From the NCBI GenBank assembly GCA_011372345.1, contig DRTC01000401.1:1-8796 (forward strand): a stretch of DNA of 8,796 nucleotides. Direction: 5' to 3'. How positions within the stretch are numbered: position 1 is the first letter of the stretch; every line of letters starts with the position of its first letter. The notes under the pieces are model-generated. The model did no database searches, was not told where the DNA came from, and saw nothing but the letters and a program-made list of their open reading frames with translations. The translations under genes were made by a program, and so were the position numbers. Below, in pieces: positions 4,915 to 8,796 of this stretch. The stretch comes from Candidatus Cloacimonadota bacterium (GTDB lineage Bacteria; Cloacimonadota; Cloacimonadia; Cloacimonadales; TCS61).

Positions 4915-5883
4915 TTAATAAAAATTATTAATTTCTCTGATTTCTTCCTTAACTAATCGCTTTAATTCTTCAGGTGCCAGCATTTTGACATCTTTACCGT
5001 AAGATAAAATGAATTTTTTTATTTCAAATAATCCCTTAGTAGGAAGTTCTAAAATAATAGAATCATCATCTAATTCCGTAATTTTCTGCTCTTTATGAAG
5101 TATTCGTTCCCTGACGAAATAAGATGCTTTTTCAGAAAATTTCAGTTTTACTTTGAATAATTTATCGGAAAAAACTCCAAATCCTGCATCAAAATAAGAC
5201 TCGAGATCAAAGTCGGTTTCATGAATACTATTAGTTAGAATCTTTACTTTGGAAATTCTGTTCAAGGCAAATATCCTGATCTCTTTTCGGGAATGACAAT
5301 ATGCTGCCAGGTAAAAATTATTCTGATAAGATTTGAATCCGTAAGGTGAAATGATCCTCGCTTTATATTCTTTATTGATCGGACTGAAATAATTAATTCT
5401 CACCCGTTTTTTTTGGATCATTGCCAGTTGTATTTTCCTTAATTTCTCAAATATCTCATTTTGTTCTTTCAATCCAAAAGAATTGTCGGAGATGATATTA
5501 TTCTCCATTTTTTTCAGGAATTTTCTCATTTCAGCGGGGATTGTTGATGATATTTTTTTAATTGCCGATAAAAATGGTTCTTCATCATCTTTTCTTCTAA
5601 ATTGGGAAGTTTGATAAGCCCAATACATACTAGTAATTTCTGCGAGCGTAAAATGAATTTCCGGAATATGATAATTGGGATGAATGAAATAAAATAGATA
5701 TTTATCCCTGATTTCATCATAAATCGGAAATCCTACTGACGAAAGATTTGTGATGTCTCTTCTGATAGTTCGTGTGGAAACGCTGAATTCTTCAGCAAGA
5801 TTAGTATTGGAAATACCTCGATTTCCATTTTTGTAAATCAGATGGAGGATTCGCCATTGACGATATAATGATTCGTTTCGCAT
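4915..5883 (-). CDS. WYL-domain transcriptional regulator (YafY-like, HTH + WYL)
   Basis: Cytoplasmic DNA-binding regulator of 322 residues, the usual size of the family. An N-terminal DeoR/HTH_11-type winged helix-turn-helix occupies about 6-66 (recognition helix near STRTIRRDITNL, 36-47). A linker follows, then the WYL ligand-sensing domain (about 150-230, with FYLAAYCHSRKEIRIFALNRI in the place of the name-giving WYL motif), and a C-terminal WCX domain (about 240-320). WYL domains are thought to bind nucleic acid or nucleotide ligands. Members control DNA-damage, phage-defence or metabolic genes; no target is evident here. ATG 5881-5883 starts the HTH correctly but has no ribosome site: the upstream 15 bases are mostly T and end at the serA terminator hairpin. 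It may be weakly translated or leaderless. It lies between serA and the tRNA-Asn region, all on the minus strand. Confidence 0.92.
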   Translation of the reverse strand: MRNESLYRQWRILHLIYKNGNRGISNTNLAEEFSVSTRTIRRDITNLSSVGFPIYDEIRDKYLFYFIHPNYHIPEIHFTLAEITSMYWAYQTSQFRRKDDEEPFLSAIKKISSTIPAEMRKFLKKMENNIISDNSFGLKEQNEIFEKLRKIQLAMIQKKRVRINYFSPINKEYKARIISPYGFKSYQNNFYLAAYCHSRKEIRIFALNRISKVKILTNSIHETDFDLESYFDAGFGVFSDKLFKVKLKFSEKASYFVRERILHKEQKITELDDDSIILELPTKGLFEIKKFILSYGKDVKMLAPEELKRLVKEEIREINNFY

Positions 5884-5897
5884 GAAAAAATAACTCG

Positions 5898-5935
5898 AAA
5901 AAAAACCTTCAAGGTTTTTAAAACCTTGAAGGTTT
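5898..5935 (-). terminator. Terminator after serA, built from an ACCTTCAAGGT palindrome
   Basis: Perfect 15-bp arms (5903-5917 and 5921-5935) surround a TTA loop, and on the minus strand the stem is followed by eight T. Each arm is itself palindromic around its centre base. It starts 13 bases past the serA stop and ends 15 bases before the WYL start codon. The core AACCTTCAAG recurs in the terminator at 7409-7439. Confidence 0.85.
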
Positions 5936-5948
5936 GGGACTCAGAATA

Positions 5949-6875
5949 CTATTTATTCACCTGGAAAGTATTATCACCTTTTTCAAAGAAATCAATGATC
6001 TGAGTGATCGCAGCAACTCCGGCATTTATATTTGCTTCAGCAGTTTGAGCACCCATTTTTTTAGGTGTGAAATAAACTCTATTCCCGAATTTTTTGATCA
6101 TTTCATCTTTTTTTTCAGGAGCAATATCCGAAGCATATTTAAGGTCGTCTCTATTCTCGAACACAAAAACCAATTCATCTTCATAAATAACTTCTTTACG
6201 CGCAGTATTAACAATTGTAGCTCCTCTTTTCATAATGCTTAACAATTGTTTATTGATGAATTTCTGTGTTTCCGGGATAGAAGGTAAATGAACCGATACA
6301 TAATCACAGGTGTTATATAATTCTTCAACTGTTTCGAGAGGAATAACTCCGTCTTTTTCCATTTTCGTTTTTGGAATATAAGGATCGAAAGCCACGACTT
6401 CCATGTCAAAACCTTTAGCAATACGGGCTACATTTTCACCAACATTTCCATAAGCATGAATACCGAGTCTTTTTCCTTTCAGTTCGGTTCCCGGTTTTCC
6501 ATTGAATTGTCCTCTTGCCAGATAGATCATCATTCCAAAAGCTAATTCTGCTACTGCATTAGAATTCTGTCCGGGAGTGTTCATCACCACAACTTCCTTT
6601 CCTGTGGCAGCATCAAGATCAACATTATCATAACCTGCACCTGCACGCACCACGATCTTCAAATTATCTGCATTATCGATCACTTCTTTGGTAACTTTAT
6701 CACTTCTAATTATCAAAGCATCAACATCTTTAACTGCACTAACGAGATCACTTTGTTCATCATATTTTTCTAATAAGGTCATTTCATAACCTGCATTCTG
6801 GCAGATTTGTGAAATTTTTTCAACTGCTGCTTTAGCAAACGGTTTTACGGTTGCAACCAGAATTTTTTTTGCCAT
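5949..6875 (-). CDS. serA: D-3-phosphoglycerate dehydrogenase, short type with Lys in place of catalytic His (type IIIK)
   Basis: NAD-dependent cytoplasmic enzyme oxidising 3-phosphoglycerate to 3-phosphohydroxypyruvate, the first step of serine synthesis. The 308 residues cover only the D-2-hydroxyacid dehydrogenase catalytic and nucleotide-binding domains, with no C-terminal ACT regulatory domain. Visible motifs: VRAGAGYDNVD (76-86), a nucleotide loop AYGNVG (141-146, first Gly replaced by Ala), NTARKEV with Arg226, DIAPEK with Glu254, and TPKKMGAQTAEA (270-281), where Lys272/273 stands in place of the usual catalytic His. This Lys form is known from Entamoeba and Bacteroides-type enzymes. 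An in-frame ATG at 6932 exists, but ATG 6873-6875 has GGAGG at 6881-6885, begins at the normal MAKKILV, and lies downstream of a promoter inside the extension. serC and serB are not adjacent. Another hydroxyacid substrate cannot be excluded. Confidence 0.9.
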   Translation of the reverse strand: MAKKILVATVKPFAKAAVEKISQICQNAGYEMTLLEKYDEQSDLVSAVKDVDALIIRSDKVTKEVIDNADNLKIVVRAGAGYDNVDLDAATGKEVVVMNTPGQNSNAVAELAFGMMIYLARGQFNGKPGTELKGKRLGIHAYGNVGENVARIAKGFDMEVVAFDPYIPKTKMEKDGVIPLETVEELYNTCDYVSVHLPSIPETQKFINKQLLSIMKRGATIVNTARKEVIYEDELVFVFENRDDLKYASDIAPEKKDEMIKKFGNRVYFTPKKMGAQTAEANINAGVAAITQIIDFFEKGDNTFQVNK

Positions 6876-6902
6876 AATTTCCTCCGTTATTTTTTTTGAT
6901 TC

Positions 6903-6932
6903 ATTAAAAGAAAAATCCATTTTTTTGGTCAA
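6903..6932 (-). promoter_or_regulatory. Predicted serA promoter
   Basis: On the minus strand, TTGACC (6927-6932) is followed after 18 bases by TTTAAT (6903-6908, 5 of 6). The start site would fall near 6896, about 20 bases before the serA initiation codon, which supports the shorter serA start. Confidence 0.55.
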
Positions 6933-6962
6933 GTATTATCCAATAAATTTTCCTGAAAAACA

Positions 6963-6997
6963 AAAAACTTGACGGAAAATCAAAACTACAAGTTTTT
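6963..6997. promoter_or_regulatory. Inverted repeat between divergent serA and the pseudopilin-like gene
   Basis: AAAAACTTG (6963-6971) and CAAGTTTTT (6989-6997) are 9-bp inverted arms with a 17-base gap. The repeat overlaps a TTGACG at 6969-6974 that could be a plus-strand -35 box, but no convincing -10 box follows at the right distance. It could be a regulator operator or chance in AT-rich DNA. Confidence 0.25.
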
Positions 6998-7024
6998 CAC
7001 CACTATTAGTAACAAGGAGTAAAG

Positions 7025-7390
7025 ATGAAAAAAATTAGTATTTATAAAATTATCAGTATCATTGCGTTCTTACTATTAGTATTTATTCTTATTTTACCGC
7101 AGAAATTCAATATCAATAGAAAACAGAAAGCTGAAGAATGTATCAGGAATATGAAAATAATTTATGATGCTATCGAACTTTTTATGCAGGAAAGAGAAAT
7201 TGATTTCAACGGAACTGCCCAGGATTTGATGAGAATGGGTTATCTGAAGAAAACTTTTGAATGTCCAGAAAAAAGTGTTGGTGACAAATACTTTATGGAA
7301 GGTGATTTTGAATCTGGAAAAATAACTGTAACCTGTCCGAATGTGGAAGAATTTCCTGATCATAAACTGCCGGAATCAATTGTTGAATAA
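7025..7390 (+). CDS. Small membrane-anchored, pseudopilin-like protein of unknown function
   Basis: No confident family assignment. The 121 residues have a short basic N-terminus, one long hydrophobic helix (about 8-25) and then a mostly polar domain that should face the periplasm. The start is supported by AAGGAG a few bases before ATG 7025. After the membrane helix comes a helix with AEECIRNMKIIYDAIELFM, then DLMRMGYLKK, a CP pair (FECPEK, ITVTCPN) and a beta-rich segment between the cysteines. This layout (helix, GYLK, CP...Y...G...VTCP) resembles the C-terminal half of competence and type II secretion pseudopilins such as ComGC. The prepilin peptidase site (G-F-x-x-x-E) is absent, so it would stay membrane-anchored. 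It diverges from serA and has its own terminator, so it is probably monocistronic. The pilin link is a motif impression only. Confidence 0.75.
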   Translation: MKKISIYKIISIIAFLLLVFILILPQKFNINRKQKAEECIRNMKIIYDAIELFMQEREIDFNGTAQDLMRMGYLKKTFECPEKSVGDKYFMEGDFESGKITVTCPNVEEFPDHKLPESIVE

Positions 7391-7408
7391 GAATAATTTA
7401 GCAAAATG

Positions 7409-7439
7409 AACCTTCAAGTTTTTTCTTGAAGGTTTTTTT
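7409..7439 (+). terminator. Rho-independent terminator of the pseudopilin-like gene
   Basis: AACCTTCAAG (7409-7418) and CTTGAAGGTT (7425-7434) form a 10-bp perfect stem with a six-T loop, followed by a T run to 7439. The stem shares its core with the serA terminator at 5898-5935. Confidence 0.88.
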
Positions 7440-7481
7440 GTTACTAACTAACATTTTACATTTGAAAAAGAGCTATTTGAT

Positions 7482-7548
7482 TGTCATTCTAAAGTATTTT
7501 CAACAGATTTTTTGTTAGAAATTCATTATCAGAAACCTCTGAATGACA
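7482..7548. repeat. Possible decayed palindromic repeat (TGTCATTC ... GAATGACA)
   Basis: Exact 8-bp inverted arms, TGTCATTC (7482-7489) and GAATGACA (7541-7548), lie 51 bases apart in non-coding DNA before folC. Elements beginning GTCATTCTGAG and ending CTCAGAATGAC are widespread intergenic repeats in many bacterial genomes; the ends here look like a worn copy. The interior does not pair convincingly, so this is tentative. The rest of 7440-7598 shows no gene, RNA or clear promoter to me. Confidence 0.35.
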
Positions 7549-7598
7549 TTCAACTATCGAAAAAATATTAATGAAGCGGAAATGAATATTACCATTAT

Positions 7599-8796
7599 AT
7601 GAAATATAAAGAATTTTTAGATTATATTTATCAGCGTCATTCCGGAAATGTTAAACTCGGTTTGGACAGAATGGAAAATATTCTTAAACTGATGGGAAAT
7701 CCAAATGAGAAATTGCACGGGATACACATTGCCGGAACCAATGGCAAAGGTTCAACAGCAGCAATTTGTGAAGCTTTGTCCCTTGGATCAAGTCTGAAAA
7801 CGGGTTTGAATACTTCTCCTCATCTTGTTGATTATCGGGAAAGGATCAGGATCGATGGGGAGAATATCGGTTTAGAAAAATTAATCGATATTTATAAAAA
7901 ATGGGAAAACATTTTCGAGAAAAATGAAGCTTCTTTTTTTGAAATAACAACTGCTATGGCTTTTTATCAATTCTATCAAGAACAGGTAGAGAATGCTATT
8001 TTTGAAGTTGGGCTCGGTGGTAGATTGGACGGAACAAATCCTTTTAGGTCAACGATTTCTGTTATTACAACCATTTCTTACGACCATCGCAAAAGTCTTG
8101 GAGATTCTTTAGAAAAAATTGCCTTTGAGAAAGCTGGTATTCTGAAACAGGAAACTCCTTTGATTTTAGGAAAAATGTCCAAAAAAGCTTCCCTGATCAT
8201 CAAAAAAAGAGCTAAAAAATTTGATATACAGGTTTTCGAAATAGGAAAAGATTTCCAAGTAACAAATATTAAGATTTCAACAGCAGGAACGATTTTTGAT
8301 TATCAGAGCAAAGATTTCTCTCAAAAAAAAGTAAAATTAAATCTTATTGGTAAACATCAAGCGGACAATGCTGCCCTTGCCATTTTTGCTTTTTTGCTTT
8401 TCCTTAAAAGAACAAATCGAACTTTTAGACCTGAAAATATCAGAAAAGCTCTAACAAAAATTAACTGGTCAGGCAGGATGCAGATCATAAGAAAAAATCC
8501 AACCGTTATGATCGACGGTGCTCATAATGAAGAAGGAATCGAGACTTTAACTCAAAATCTGAAAGAATTGTTTCCAAATAAGAAGATTTATTTTGTGATG
8601 GCAATTTTGCGGGATAAAAATCTGGAAAAAATAATAGAAAATATATGTGCAATAAGTCATAAAATATTTATTTCAAAAAATAGATCAACCAGAGCAGCAG
8701 AAATCGAAGAGCAGGAAAAATTTGTGAATAACAGCAATATCGATTTTGAAACTATAGATAATGTTGTAAGAGCAACAAAAACTGCGATCAAGCAAG
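7599..8796 (+). CDS. folC: Folylpolyglutamate synthase / dihydrofolate synthase, 3' end cut off by the window
   Basis: Cytoplasmic Mur-ligase-family enzyme that joins glutamate to dihydropteroate and/or to folates using ATP. My reading from ATG 7599 gives about 399 residues with no stop; the family is about 420-450, so only the tip is missing. Motifs in order: RMENILKLMGNP (24-35), the folate-type P-loop HIAGTNGKGST (43-53), SPHL followed by RERIRIDG, FEVGLGGRLDGTN (135-147), DHxxxLGxSLxxIAxEKAGI with the modified-Lys region, GKHQADNAALA, and DGAHN (306-310) in the C-terminal domain. The start matches the usual N-terminus, but no clear ribosome site precedes it. Whether it makes both activities or one cannot be told. 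Upstream are the pseudopilin-like gene and a terminator, so folC should have its own promoter, which I could not find with confidence. Confidence 0.95.
   Translation, partial: MKYKEFLDYIYQRHSGNVKLGLDRMENILKLMGNPNEKLHGIHIAGTNGKGSTAAICEALSLGSSLKTGLNTSPHLVDYRERIRIDGENIGLEKLIDIYKKWENIFEKNEASFFEITTAMAFYQFYQEQVENAIFEVGLGGRLDGTNPFRSTISVITTISYDHRKSLGDSLEKIAFEKAGILKQETPLILGKMSKKASLIIKKRAKKFDIQVFEIGKDFQVTNIKISTAGTIFDYQSKDFSQKKVKLNLIGKHQADNAALAIFAFLLFLKRTNRTFRPENIRKALTKINWSGRMQIIRKNPTVMIDGAHNEEGIETLTQNLKELFPNKKIYFVMAILRDKNLEKIIENICAISHKIFISKNRSTRAAEIEEQEKFVNNSNIDFETIDNVVRATKTAIKQ

Noticed and set aside
5934..6242. Plus-strand open frame opposite the serA 3' end
   Set aside because: It is antisense to conserved serA motifs and has no ribosome site or recognisable domain.
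6876..6932. In-frame N-terminal extension of serA starting at ATG 6932
   Set aside because: The extension has no ribosome site, is unlike the family N-terminus, and contains the predicted -10 and -35 boxes. The ATG at 6873-6875 has a good GGAGG.

Overview
The window looks like an AT-rich bacterial chromosome segment with compact genes, strong AGGAGG-type Shine-Dalgarno (SD) sequences, TTGACA-like -35 boxes, simple hairpin terminators, and a tRNA gene with an encoded CCA. A K-type phosphoglycerate dehydrogenase and palindromic ACCTTCAAGGT-type repeats suggest the FCB side of the tree. The clear SD sites and ordinary sigma-70-like promoters argue against typical Bacteroidota. Candidatus Cloacimonadota or a similar lineage is a plausible guess, not a determination.

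Layout. (1) 1-4239 is a protein quality-control block. A 3'-truncated clpB on the minus strand diverges from an hsp20 gene on the plus strand. A near-perfect CIRCE operator (26/27 by spacing and arms, one mismatch) lies between the two divergent promoters. A DegP/DegQ-type periplasmic protease (htrA) follows on the plus strand. (2) 4240-4900 is the most unusual part. An intact tRNA-Asn(GTT) and a small GIY-YIG nuclease gene are bracketed by two broken tRNA-Asn copies. Each broken copy carries the same 16-bp GC-rich palindrome in place of the 3' side of the anticodon arm. The downstream copy keeps an exact tRNA 3' tail, and the upstream copy keeps an exact tRNA 5' half. This is what an insertion of a [tRNA-Asn + GIY-YIG] cassette into an older, palindrome-bearing tRNA-Asn would leave. 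(3) 4915-6932 holds, on the minus strand, a serA-like gene (type IIIK, catalytic His replaced by Lys), a terminator, and a WYL-domain transcription regulator. (4) 7025-8796 holds, on the plus strand, a small membrane-anchored pseudopilin-like protein, its terminator, a decayed inverted repeat, and a 3'-truncated folC.

How the parts work together. ClpB and Hsp20 normally cooperate in the cytoplasm: the small heat-shock protein holds unfolding proteins and ClpB extracts them from aggregates. The shared CIRCE implies joint control by HrcA. HtrA covers protein quality control outside the cytoplasm but has its own promoter and no visible CIRCE. SerA (serine synthesis) and FolC (folate) are housekeeping metabolism, linked only loosely through serine as a one-carbon donor. 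No CRISPR array, recognised defence operon or rRNA is visible. No gene-free stretch exceeds 300 bases; the longest, 7391-7598, holds a terminator and a decayed inverted repeat.
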